Shown here piece by piece: positions 1-7,743 of a stretch of DNA of 34,352 nt. The notes under the pieces are model-generated. The model saw nothing but the letters and a program-made list of their open reading frames with translations, was not told the origin of the DNA and made no database searches. This DNA comes from Anaerosalibacter massiliensis (GTDB taxonomy: Bacteria; Bacillota; Clostridia; Tissierellales; Sporanaerobacteraceae). The stretch spans positions 46,302-80,653 of the forward strand of contig CCEZ01000014.1 in the NCBI GenBank assembly GCA_000751555.1. The letters run 5' to 3'. Position 1 is the stretch's first letter. Every line of letters starts with the position of its first letter. The position numbers and the translations under genes were made by a program.

Positions 1-74
1 CTGAACTAGAAAAAGCTTTAAATATGTCTACAGATATTGATGAAAATTCTATGAAAATTATTATAGAACCATAA
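1..74 (+). CDS. 3' end of an unidentified gene
   Basis: An open frame (codons from base 3) runs into the window and stops with TAA at 72-74. It gives 23 residues ending in SMKIIIEP. This is too short to assign a family. By position, just before an isomerase/transketolase/PTS cluster, it could be a PTS EIIA component, a regulator or another enzyme of the pathway, but the tail does not look like a typical EIIA C-terminus. The frame is inferred only from its openness and from the well-placed stop. Confidence 0.5.
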   Translation, partial: ELEKALNMSTDIDENSMKIIIEP

Positions 75-101
75 AATTATATCTGTATAGAGTAGTTAAA
101 G

Positions 102-132
102 CATGTTTAATATTTATATGATTATAAACATG
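102..132. promoter_or_regulatory. Inverted repeat before the isomerase gene
   Basis: Perfect 8-bp arms CATGTTTA (102-109) and TAAACATG (125-132) are separated by 15 bases. No T-run follows, so it is not a standard terminator. It lies 100 bases before the start of the isomerase gene and could be an operator or a leader hairpin. The function is not known. Confidence 0.25.
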
Positions 133-231
133 GTTAAAACATTTCTAGAGCCTGAAATCCAGGTTTTAGATTTAGAATATATAAAAAACAAATTATATTT
201 TAACGAATTAAAATCATAAAGGGAGGAAAGA

Positions 232-696
232 ATGATGAAAAAAATAATTATAGGTAGTGATAAAGCTGGTGTAGATTTAAAAAACACAATAGCTGAATTT
301 CTAAAAGATAATGGTATAGATTATGAAGATGTTGGAGTAATGAGTAGTGAGGATGAAACAAAATATCCTTTAGTAGCTGAAAAATTATGTAAAAAGATAA
401 TAGATAGTGAGTATAAATACAATGGAATATTAATATGTGGAACTGGTATAGGCATGTCAATATCTGCAAACAAATTTAAAGGCATTCATTCAACTGTTTG
501 TCATGATGTTTATTCTGCAGAAAGAGCAAAACTAAGCAATAATACTAATGTAATATCTTTAGGTCAAAGGGTAATAGGTCCAGAAGCAGCTAAAGTAGTT
601 ATCAAAAGGTGGTTAGAATTAGATTTTAAACCTTCTCATTCTTCAGCTAATTTAGAAGAAATAGTTAAAATTGAAGATGAAAATTTTAAAAATTAA
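232..696 (+). CDS. RpiB/LacA/LacB-family sugar-phosphate isomerase, divergent
   Basis: This 154-residue cytoplasmic protein has the RpiB fold signature: an N-terminal GSD(K)AG motif at 8-13, the active-site Cys69 in CGTGIG, and the NTNV and SLGQRVIG segments. Typical RpiB proteins are about 145-155 residues. Compared from memory with E. coli RpiB, the motif His of GCDHVG is Lys11, the ring-opening His of QHNDTNV is Ser102, and the C-terminal GGRH is PSSH-like (135-136). The aldose-ketose isomerase chemistry (Cys base) is therefore kept, but ring opening and phosphate contacts are altered. It is the first full gene of the catabolic cluster, with SD GGGAGG just upstream; ATG 235 is an alternative start. 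It could be a pentose- or tetrose-phosphate isomerase. Confidence 0.85.
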   Translation: MMKKIIIGSDKAGVDLKNTIAEFLKDNGIDYEDVGVMSSEDETKYPLVAEKLCKKIIDSEYKYNGILICGTGIGMSISANKFKGIHSTVCHDVYSAERAKLSNNTNVISLGQRVIGPEAAKVVIKRWLELDFKPSHSSANLEEIVKIEDENFKN

Positions 697-736
697 TACT
701 AGTGGCAATGTATTAATATAACTAGGAGGAGATTTA

Positions 737-1564
737 ATGGATAACTATAAGGACTATAAAGATATAGCTAATGATTTAAGAATAAGTATAATTAATATGC
801 TTTATAAATCCCAATCTGGTCACCCAGGAGGTTCTTTATCAGCTTGTGAAATTGTTACAGCACTGTATTTCAAAGAAATGAGAGTCGATCCAACCAATCC
901 AAATTGGGATGAGAGGGATAGATTTGTTTTATCAAAAGGGCATGCTGCACCAGTTATTTATGCAGCATTGTCTAAGAAAGGATATTTCCCAAAAGAAGAA
1001 TTAAGTAACCTTAGAAAGATAGATTCCATGCTACAAGGTCATCCAGATATGAAGGGAACTCCAGGTGTGGATATGACTACAGGTTCATTAGGTCAAGGGC
1101 TTTCAGCAGCGAATGGAATGGCTCTAGCAGGGAAAATAGATAAAAAAGATTATAGGGTTTATGCCTTATTAGGAGATGGGGAAGTACAGGAAGGTATAGT
1201 GTGGGAAACAGCTATGTTTGCAGCCCATTATAAATTAGACAATTTAACAGTATTTCTAGATCATAATGGTTTTCAAATAGATGGTAGAAATAAAGATGTT
1301 ATGAATATAGAACCTATAGATGATAAATTTAAAGCTTTTGGATGGCATGTAATATCTATTGATGGACATAACTTTGAAGAAATATTTAATGCAATTGATG
1401 AAGCAAAAAAAGTAGAAGGAAAACCTACTATAATTATTGCAAAAACTATTAAAGGAAAGGGAGTTTCCTTTATGGAGGACCAAGTAGGCTGGCATGGGAA
1501 AGCTCCTAATAAAGAAGAAACAAAAAAGGCATTAGATGAACTTGGAGGTGAAATAGATGGCTAA
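737..1564 (+). CDS. Transketolase, N-terminal (TPP-binding) subunit
   Basis: This 275-residue protein corresponds to the N-terminal half of transketolase, which transfers two-carbon units between sugar phosphates. GHPGGSLS (28-35), the SKGHAAP segment with a conserved His near 69, and the TPP/Mg motif beginning GDGE near 146 are all visible. Split transketolases are common in Clostridia and Archaea. The start has SD AGGAGGA at proper distance. The stop overlaps the start of the C-terminal subunit gene by 8 bases, which suggests coupled translation in equal amounts. Its position between an isomerase and a PTS points to a dedicated catabolic transketolase rather than the housekeeping one. Confidence 0.95.
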   Translation: MDNYKDYKDIANDLRISIINMLYKSQSGHPGGSLSACEIVTALYFKEMRVDPTNPNWDERDRFVLSKGHAAPVIYAALSKKGYFPKEELSNLRKIDSMLQGHPDMKGTPGVDMTTGSLGQGLSAANGMALAGKIDKKDYRVYALLGDGEVQEGIVWETAMFAAHYKLDNLTVFLDHNGFQIDGRNKDVMNIEPIDDKFKAFGWHVISIDGHNFEEIFNAIDEAKKVEGKPTIIIAKTIKGKGVSFMEDQVGWHGKAPNKEETKKALDELGGEIDG

Positions 1565-2495
1565 GACAATAGCAACTAGAGATGCTTATGGACAAGCTCT
1601 AAAAGAGTTAGGAGAGAAAAATAAAGATATAGTTGTGTTAGATGCAGACCTTTCAGGTTCTACTAAAACTGGAGTATTTAGAGAATCATATCCAGATAGG
1701 TTTTTCAATGTTGGTATAGCTGAACAAAATCTCATAGGTACTGCAGCAGGTTTAGCAACTTCTGGCAAGATACCATTTGCTAGTACTTTTGCAGTTTTCG
1801 CTACAGGAAGAGCTTTTGAAATAATTAGAAATTCTATATGCTATCCAAAGTTGAATGTTAAGGTTGCAGCTACCCATGCAGGTTTAACTGTAGGAGAAGA
1901 TGGAGCTACTCACCAAGCTCTAGAAGATTTAAGCATTATGAGGTCTTTACCTAATATGGTAGTTTTAAATCCTGCAGATGGTGTTGAAGCAAAGAAATGT
2001 GTATTTAAAGCAGCTGAACATTATGGACCAGTATATATAAGGTTAGGAAGAAGTGGCCTACCTGTAATATTCGATGAAGATTATGATTTTGAAATTGGAA
2101 AAGGCGTGGAGCTAGGTTCTGGTGAAGATGTAACAATTGTAGCTACTGGAATAATGGTAAAGAAAGCGTTAGACGCTAGAGAAGAACTATTAAAAGAAGG
2201 TATTTCTGCAAGGGTAATTAATATTTCAACTATTAAACCAATTGATAATGATATTATCCTTAAAGCTGCAAAGGAAACAAAGGGAATAGTTACTGTGGAA
2301 GAGCACAATATCATTGGAGGATTAGGATCTGCAGTAGCTGAGGTACTAGTAGAAAACTACCCTGTCCCATTATTAAGAGTAGGAGTTAAAGATAGTTTTG
2401 GACAGTCTGGTACTGGTGACGATTTACTTAAAAAGTATGGATTGACAGTTGAAAATATAATAGAAAAGGTTAAAAATATTTACAATTTTAAATAA
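1557..2495 (+). CDS. Transketolase, C-terminal subunit
   Basis: This 312-residue protein carries the pyrimidine-binding and C-terminal domains of transketolase. The catalytic Glu region reads [15 protein letters not shown], and the [16 protein letters not shown] segment is typical of split transketolase/DXS-like C-subunits. The gene starts within the end of the N-subunit gene (8-base overlap), with SD GGAGGTGA inside that gene. The two products should form the active heterotetramer. No transaldolase is present in the cluster, so erythrose-4-P or sedoheptulose-7-P would need another route (see the phosphofructokinase at 7744). Confidence 0.95.
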   Translation: MAKTIATRDAYGQALKELGEKNKDIVVLDADLSGSTKTGVFRESYPDRFFNVGIAEQNLIGTAAGLATSGKIPFASTFAVFATGRAFEIIRNSICYPKLNVKVAATHAGLTVGEDGATHQALEDLSIMRSLPNMVVLNPADGVEAKKCVFKAAEHYGPVYIRLGRSGLPVIFDEDYDFEIGKGVELGSGEDVTIVATGIMVKKALDAREELLKEGISARVINISTIKPIDNDIILKAAKETKGIVTVEEHNIIGGLGSAVAEVLVENYPVPLLRVGVKDSFGQSGTGDDLLKKYGLTVENIIEKVKNIYNFK

Positions 2496-2520
2496 TAAAA
2501 AATAAAAAGGGGGAGTCAAC

Positions 2521-3906
2521 TTGGATACTATTAAAGGAGCAGTTGATTTTATATTAGGTTTAGGTCCATCAATTATGTTGCCTATTATATTGACTATTCT
2601 TGGTTTATTATTTGGTCAGAAGTTAGGGAAATCTTTTAGAGCTGGCTTAACTGTTGGTGTAGGATTTGTAGGTATCAATCTTGTAATTGAGCTATTATCA
2701 GGTTCTTTAGGACCTGCAGCACAAGCATTAGTTCATAGACTAGGATTAAATTTAGATGTATTGGATGTTGGTTGGCCTATAGGTGCGGCTATAGCTTTTG
2801 GAACTCCTGTAGCTCCAATATTAATTGTATTGATTTTAATTCTTAATGTAGTTTTGCTTGCTACTAACTTAACTAAAACAATGGATATAGATCTTTGGAA
2901 CTATTGGCATTTTATCTTTGCAGGTTCTGTTGCATACTACAAATTTGATAGTATGTTTATGGGCTTATTAGTAGGATGTATAACTGCAGTAATAATATTT
3001 AAACTTGCTGATTGGACAGCACCAGCAGCAGAGCATCATTTTGGATTACCAGGAGTTTCTTTTCCACATACTGAAAGTGTGAATTTTGCACCACTTATGT
3101 ATGCATTAAATAAAGTTGAAGATAAGATTCCAGGATTCAATAAGTTAAATGCTAATCCAGAAACTATACAAAAGAGATTTGGTATATTTGGAGAACCAAT
3201 AATGATGGGAGTTATATTAGGTATTATATTAGGTATTTTAGGTGGATATGATTTAGCTGGAATACTAGATCTTGGTATTAAACTAGCAGCTGTACTTGTT
3301 ATTTTACCTAGAATGGTTTCCTTATTAATGGAAGGTTTAATGCCAATTTCAGAGGGTTCAAGAGAGTTTATTCAAAAACGTTTTCCAGGAAAAGAAATAT
3401 ATATTGGATTAGATGCTGCAGTTGTAGTAGGTCATCCAGCAGCTATGGCTATATCTTTAATAATGGTTCCAATTACAATTTTATTAGCAGCAGCATTGCC
3501 ATATAATAGAATGTTGCCTTTTGCAGATTTAGCTGGCATATGTTATGTAACTGTTTGGGCTGTTGCAGCTTCTAGAGGAAATATAGTTAGAGGAATTGTA
3601 AATAGTATTATTACTATGGCTATAATATTTTTCGTAGGTACTGATTTAGCGGGATTAACTACAACTATGGGTAAAGCTGTAGGTTTTAATTTCCCAGAAG
3701 GGGCTACTATGATATCTGGTATTGACTTAGGTGGCCATATTATTCCATGGATGATGATAAAGATATTAGACTTTAAAGATAAAGCAGGTATGCTACTTGG
3801 TCTTGGGGCAGCAGTTGTTTATGGATTATTGTGGTTCTGGGTAAGAAATGATATTAAGAAACAATTTGCTACAGAAATTGCAGAAAAAGAAGAAGTGGCT
3901 GAATAA
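2521..3906 (+). CDS. PTS galactitol-type EIIC permease
   Basis: This 461-residue, very hydrophobic integral membrane protein is of the GatC family, the membrane channel of galactitol-type PTS systems. Family features include the N-terminal FGQKLGKSFRAGLTVGVGFVGI stretch (described here by its ends: FGQKLGKSFR and VGFVGI), the GAAIAFGTPVAPI segment, the conserved loop with GEPIMMG, and GLDAAVVVGHPA. The start is TTG with the purine-rich SD AGGGGGA seven to eight bases upstream; no ATG is nearby. It takes up and phosphorylates a sugar alcohol or related sugar with the EIIB that follows. No EIIA is encoded here, so it may be upstream of the window or shared. The substrate cannot be read from sequence; pentitols and galactitol are precedents. 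Confidence 0.92.
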   Translation: MDTIKGAVDFILGLGPSIMLPIILTILGLLFGQKLGKSFRAGLTVGVGFVGINLVIELLSGSLGPAAQALVHRLGLNLDVLDVGWPIGAAIAFGTPVAPILIVLILILNVVLLATNLTKTMDIDLWNYWHFIFAGSVAYYKFDSMFMGLLVGCITAVIIFKLADWTAPAAEHHFGLPGVSFPHTESVNFAPLMYALNKVEDKIPGFNKLNANPETIQKRFGIFGEPIMMGVILGIILGILGGYDLAGILDLGIKLAAVLVILPRMVSLLMEGLMPISEGSREFIQKRFPGKEIYIGLDAAVVVGHPAAMAISLIMVPITILLAAALPYNRMLPFADLAGICYVTVWAVAASRGNIVRGIVNSIITMAIIFFVGTDLAGLTTTMGKAVGFNFPEGATMISGIDLGGHIIPWMMIKILDFKDKAGMLLGLGAAVVYGLLWFWVRNDIKKQFATEIAEKEEVAE

Positions 3907-3957
3907 AATTATTTACTATAAATTTATATACTAAATAGAAAATGAGGAGGAAATTAA

Positions 3958-4248
3958 ATGGCTAAGAAAAAAATTCTAGTTGCATGTGGTTCTGGGATTG
4001 CAACTTCTACAGTAGTAGCTAATAAAGTTAAAGAGCTTTTAAACTCAAAAGGTGTAGATGCACATATTCAACAATGTAAAGCAGCAGAAGTTCCATCTCT
4101 AATTGATGGTTTTGATTTACTTGTAACTACTACACCTATTGGAGATGTAGGGAATGTACCAGTAGTTCGGACTATATCTTTTATTTCTGGAATTGGAATA
4201 GAGAAAGATATTGAATTAATTATTGAAAAATTAGGTCTTGAAAAATAG
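3958..4248 (+). CDS. PTS galactitol-type EIIB
   Basis: This 96-residue cytoplasmic protein of the GatB/lactose-EIIB-like fold has the phosphocysteine in the loop ACGSGIATST near residues 9-18. It receives phosphate from EIIA and passes it to the substrate bound by EIIC. The TTTPIGDVGNVPVV segment is typical of the galactitol EIIB group. SD GAGGAGG lies directly upstream. The gene is 51 bases behind the EIIC gene and is followed by a 12-bp stem-loop that may end or thin out transcription. Confidence 0.93.
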   Translation: MAKKKILVACGSGIATSTVVANKVKELLNSKGVDAHIQQCKAAEVPSLIDGFDLLVTTTPIGDVGNVPVVRTISFISGIGIEKDIELIIEKLGLEK

Positions 4249-4263
4249 AGTATAAGTCAATAT

Positions 4264-4297
4264 ATAGGAGATAAACGAAGTTAGATTTATCTCCTAT
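4264..4297 (+). terminator. 12-bp stem-loop after the EIIB gene
   Basis: Perfect arms at 4264-4275 and 4286-4297 enclose a 10-base loop. The following bases (TAAGAATATT) are not a T-run, so it may act as a processing or mRNA-stability hairpin, or as a weak terminator that separates PTS expression from the genes behind it. Confidence 0.5.
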
Positions 4298-4367
4298 TAA
4301 GAATATTAATACACAATAAGATTAATTTATATAAAGCATAATGTCAATAAATATGGGAGTGAATAAT

Positions 4368-4823
4368 TTGAAAATTTATAAATATAATTCACTAAGATAT
4401 TTTCTCGCTGTTACTGCACAGATTATTTTATTAATATGTATTTTAATATGGGGGATTTTAGGAATTTTAGGAAATGAACCTCAAAATATTCATAAACTTG
4501 TAGTTATAATCATACCTGTTCTATTAGTAACAACTATTGGTTCTATTAGTCAACCAGATAAGGTAACTGATGATGATGAAACTATTACTTTTTTTGGATT
4601 TGGTAGAAAACACAAGTATTATTGGCATGATATAAACTTTCTAAGAGTGAGAGAATTTCCATTTACTGACAGAGTATATGTAAGAGTGGGAAAAGGTAAA
4701 TTATTTTCTGGTCGCTATTGGCTAGATATTTTACAATTTGAAAATGGCAAGGAATTACTTGAGAAATTTAAGGAAATAGAGAGAATATTGCATCCTGAAG
4801 TAGCTAAATATCAGAAAAGGTGA
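4368..4823 (+). CDS. Small two-helix membrane protein, PH-like cytoplasmic part
   Basis: I do not recognise this gene as a named family. The preferred start is TTG 4368, because GGGAG (4355-4359) sits eight bases before it, while ATG 4341 has no SD; this gives 151 residues. Two hydrophobic segments (about 12-35 and 43-60) are followed by a polar, beta-rich half with ITFFGFGRKHKYYWHDI and YWLDILQFENG, which looks like the membrane-associated bacterial PH-like domains. It sits between the PTS and the dehydrogenases, but nothing ties it to sugar use. Confidence 0.7.
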   Translation: MKIYKYNSLRYFLAVTAQIILLICILIWGILGILGNEPQNIHKLVVIIIPVLLVTTIGSISQPDKVTDDDETITFFGFGRKHKYYWHDINFLRVREFPFTDRVYVRVGKGKLFSGRYWLDILQFENGKELLEKFKEIERILHPEVAKYQKR

Positions 4824-4885
4824 AGGAAAGGCAGTTTAAAGACTTATGAACTTGAAAGCTTACCTAGGAGTTAGGAGGTAAATAT

Positions 4886-5647
4886 ATGATACAAATTGAT
4901 TTAAAAGGTAAAAATGTGTTAGTAACTGGCGGTGCTAGAGGTATTGGCAAGGGTATTTCTAAAATTTTTGCTAAAGCTGGGGCTAGGGTTGCTATAAATT
5001 ATAATGCTAGTGCTGAAAAAGCTAACAGATTAGTTAAAGAAATAGTAGATAACAGTGGGGAAGCCATAGCAATAAAAGCTGATATTGGGAGATTATATGA
5101 AGTTGATAGAATGGTAAATCAAGTTATTAAAAAGTGGGGTTGTTTAGATATTCTTGTAAACAATGCTGGGATAACTACTGTTGATAGTATCGATACTCTT
5201 ACTCCAAATGTTTGGGATGAAATAATGAAGATTAATATATATGGAACCTATAATTGTTCTCATTGTGTAACTTCTCATATGTTGGAATTAGGAGAAGGTG
5301 TAATTATTAATATATCATCTACTGGAGCTATAACAGGAGGCGGTGGTGGGCCTCATTATGCAGCTTCAAAAGCAGCAATGATAGGCTTTACTAGAAATTT
5401 ATCGAAGGATTTAGGACCAAGAGGAATACGTGTAAATGCTATTTTACCTACTATAATTGAATCGGATTTTTTGTTGGAACGTTATCCAAATAAAGATGAA
5501 AGAGATGAGTTAGTGAAACAAATTCCTGTAGGAAGAATAGGACTTCCAGAGGATGTAGGATATTTAGCAGCTTTTATGGCTTCAGATTTAGGTTCATATA
5601 TGACTGGTGAAGTTGTTACCCTTGATGGAGGAAGGACTTATAAATAA
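4886..5647 (+). CDS. SDR-family NAD(P)-dependent oxidoreductase
   Basis: This 253-residue classical short-chain dehydrogenase has the cofactor loop TGGARGIG (14-21), NNAG (92-95), catalytic Ser145, the Tyr158-x3-Lys162 pair in YAASK, and the DGG end motif near 247-249. It resembles FabG, but in this setting it more likely oxidises or reduces a polyol, ketose or their phosphates in the pathway fed by the PTS. There is no acidic residue at the end of the second strand (AINYN), which would allow NADP. SD TAGGAGG precedes the ATG. It forms a pair with the dehydrogenase at 5709. Confidence 0.9.
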   Translation: MIQIDLKGKNVLVTGGARGIGKGISKIFAKAGARVAINYNASAEKANRLVKEIVDNSGEAIAIKADIGRLYEVDRMVNQVIKKWGCLDILVNNAGITTVDSIDTLTPNVWDEIMKINIYGTYNCSHCVTSHMLELGEGVIINISSTGAITGGGGGPHYAASKAAMIGFTRNLSKDLGPRGIRVNAILPTIIESDFLLERYPNKDERDELVKQIPVGRIGLPEDVGYLAAFMASDLGSYMTGEVVTLDGGRTYK

Positions 5648-5708
5648 CTAAGAATAAACATATATGGTTTTATATGAGATGAATTTTAAAATTATGGGAG
5701 GATTTAAT

Positions 5709-6737
5709 ATGGAAAAAGTTATAGTTGTTGGTGCAGGAGTCATGGGAAGTGCATTAGCTATACATCTTGGAAATAATCAAGTTGCGGTAAATCTATGGGG
5801 AACTAAATGGGATGAAAAAGTATTGAAGGATATGGAAAGTACAAGGAGACATTCTAAACTTGAAGCAAATCTATCTGAGAGTATTTCTCTATTTTATGAA
5901 GAACAATTAGAAGAAGCTTTTGAAGAAACTAAATTAATAATTATTGCAGTTAGTTCTAAAGGGATTGAATCTATTTGCAAAACTATTTCACCATATTTGA
6001 ATGAAGAGCATATTATTTTAAGTGTAACTAAGGGAATAGATGAAGACAATTTATACACAATGTCAAATGTTATTGAAAATGCACTACCAGAAGAGTTAAG
6101 AGGGAAAGTTAGTATTGTTAAATTAGGTGGTCCTATAAGAGCCAATGAAATAGCTAATGCCAAATATACGGAAGGAGTATTTGCATCTAAAAATATAGAA
6201 TCAGTTAAATATGCACAGAAATTGTTTAATTCTTCTAAATTTAAAGGTGGTATTTCTGCGGATATAGAAGGTGTAGAACTATGTGCAGCTTTTAAAAATG
6301 CATATGCTATTACTATGGGAATTGTTGAAGGATTGGAAGGGGATATGGACAACCCTAAGGCAGCACTTATGGCAAGAGGTGCTGTTGAAATGGCCAATAT
6401 TGTAGAAGCTTATAATGGAAGTAGGGAAACAGCTTTGGGTATTGCTGGAGTTGGGGACTATTATGTAACGGCTCAAGGTGGAAGAAATAGAACATTTGGG
6501 GTACTTTTAGGAAAAGGAAAGACAAAGGCTCAAGCTATGGATATCATGGAAAATCAGACAGTAGAAGGGATAACAGCAACATATAATGGATATAAATTAT
6601 TGAAGAAATTGGAGAGTCAGGGAAAATTCAATATTAGAGAAAAAGCTCCTCTTTTCCAAGAACTTTATTGGATTCTTTACGAAGGGAAACCTGTTGAAGA
6701 AGCAATAAATAGCTATTGGGAAAGTAAGGATATTTAA
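5709..6737 (+). CDS. Divergent GpsA-like NAD(P)-dependent dehydrogenase
   Basis: This 342-residue protein is homologous to glycerol-3-phosphate dehydrogenase (GpsA). It has the Rossmann loop GAGVMGSA (8-15), TKG near 107-109, catalytic Lys196 in LCAAFKN, GVGD (247-250) and GRNRTFG (258-264). The family motif usually read as SGPSFA is GGPIRANEI here, and the SRNR motif begins with Gly. The catalytic core is kept while the substrate pocket looks changed, so it may act on another phosphorylated polyol (tetritol or pentitol phosphate). ATG 5709 is chosen because GGGAGG ends seven bases before it; an upstream in-frame ATG at 5664 has no SD. It could still be a true G3P dehydrogenase. Confidence 0.85.
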   Translation: MEKVIVVGAGVMGSALAIHLGNNQVAVNLWGTKWDEKVLKDMESTRRHSKLEANLSESISLFYEEQLEEAFEETKLIIIAVSSKGIESICKTISPYLNEEHIILSVTKGIDEDNLYTMSNVIENALPEELRGKVSIVKLGGPIRANEIANAKYTEGVFASKNIESVKYAQKLFNSSKFKGGISADIEGVELCAAFKNAYAITMGIVEGLEGDMDNPKAALMARGAVEMANIVEAYNGSRETALGIAGVGDYYVTAQGGRNRTFGVLLGKGKTKAQAMDIMENQTVEGITATYNGYKLLKKLESQGKFNIREKAPLFQELYWILYEGKPVEEAINSYWESKDI

Positions 6738-6753
6738 AACTTCATCTTAAGAA

Positions 6754-6823
6754 AAGATAACAATATGGAAGTGCCACTTTTATATAGATAAATATTTAAA
6801 AAGTGGCATCCTGCATTATCTTA
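6754..6823. promoter_or_regulatory. Nested stem-loop between the dehydrogenase and HAD genes
   Basis: An inner 10-bp stem (6772-6781 with 6799-6808, core TGCCACTTTT/AAAAGTGGCA) lies inside an outer 7-bp stem AAGATAA (6754-6760)/TTATCTT (6817-6823). No T-run follows. It may be an operator, a 3' end stabiliser or a leader structure for the HAD gene. Confidence 0.35.
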
Positions 6824-6861
6824 AATAGAAGATTATTACTTATGATGAAAGGAATGAAAAA

Positions 6862-6867
6862 ATGTAG
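6862..6867 (+). promoter_or_regulatory. ATG-TAG start-stop at the expected start of the HAD gene
   Basis: The best SD (AAGGA, 6849-6853) points with an eight-base spacer to ATG 6862, but the next codon in frame is TAG (6865-6867). The frame then continues TGC AAA TTG ATT GGG, which looks like the normal start of a Cof phosphatase. Translation would have to restart at TTG 6874, or the gene is crippled. Confidence 0.5.
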
Positions 6868-6873
6868 TGCAAA

Positions 6874-7677
6874 TTGATTGGGATTGACTTAGACGGTACT
6901 TTATTAAATAATAGAAAGTTAATTTCACCTAAAGATTTAAATATTTTAAAAAGTGCATATGAAAAAGGTATACATATTGCAATATTAACAGGTAGAAATG
7001 AGTATTCTACTAAGCTTTATGCTGATTATATAGGGGTTAAAAGCTCTATTATTGCTAATAATGGTTCAATAATTAAAATGGAGAATGGTAGTACTATCAT
7101 TATAGATATAGAATGGGATAAAATTTTAGAAGTTATAAAGTGTGCAGAAATTTTAAATCTTCATTATAATTTAGTTACTACTGAGCAAATTTATTATCAC
7201 CGAAAACCTTTAAAACATGAAATATTTTATGGAGATAACGATATAGCCAATCATTCAGATGTAGTGAAGTATAGTATTATTGAAAGTCTAGAAGATATAA
7301 AGGATTTAGATGAAAAAGCATTTAAATTACATATATTAGATGATAATACTTGGAGAATAAATAAATTCTTAGATAAAATGCCTTATAAGACAGATTTTGA
7401 TATGACAAAGACTCCAGAGAATCAGTTGGAAATTTGCCACAAAGACGCCTCTAAAGGTTCTGCTTTGAAAATTATAGCAGATTATTATGATATTTCGTCA
7501 GATGGGATTATTGCTATTGGAGATAGTGGAAATGATTTGAGCATGATTGAATTTGCTAATATTGGTATAGCAATGGAAAATGGAATGGACATAATAAAGA
7601 AAAAGGCGAATTATATAACTAAGTCCAATGAAGAAAATGGTGTTTATTATGGAATTAAGAAATTTATAAATTTATAG
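6874..7677 (+). CDS. Cof-type HAD-IIB sugar-phosphate phosphatase
   Basis: The open frame from TTG 6874 gives 267 residues, the usual size for Cof/YidA-like HAD phosphatases. Motif I is DLDGT (5-9), motif II TGRN near 40, and motif IV is GDSGNDLSM near 214-222, followed by the GIAMENG segment typical of the family. It removes phosphate from sugar phosphates or related compounds in the cytoplasm and may relieve sugar-phosphate stress in this pathway. The start is odd: a better placed ATG at 6862 is followed at once by TAG, so the first codons are uncertain and expression may be low. Confidence 0.88.
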   Translation: MIGIDLDGTLLNNRKLISPKDLNILKSAYEKGIHIAILTGRNEYSTKLYADYIGVKSSIIANNGSIIKMENGSTIIIDIEWDKILEVIKCAEILNLHYNLVTTEQIYYHRKPLKHEIFYGDNDIANHSDVVKYSIIESLEDIKDLDEKAFKLHILDDNTWRINKFLDKMPYKTDFDMTKTPENQLEICHKDASKGSALKIIADYYDISSDGIIAIGDSGNDLSMIEFANIGIAMENGMDIIKKKANYITKSNEENGVYYGIKKFINL

Positions 7678-7743
7678 TTATTGAAAATTTAGCATGATGA
7701 AATATAATATATAAAGAGTTTAGATATAAGGAGTTGAATATTT

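Noticed and set aside
102-132. Inverted repeat as a terminator of the upstream gene
   Set aside because: No T-run follows and the loop is long; kept only as a possible regulatory dyad.
5894-6397. 167-codon minus-strand open frame
   Set aside because: Antisense to the GpsA-like gene; no SD or family motif, composition of a shadow frame.
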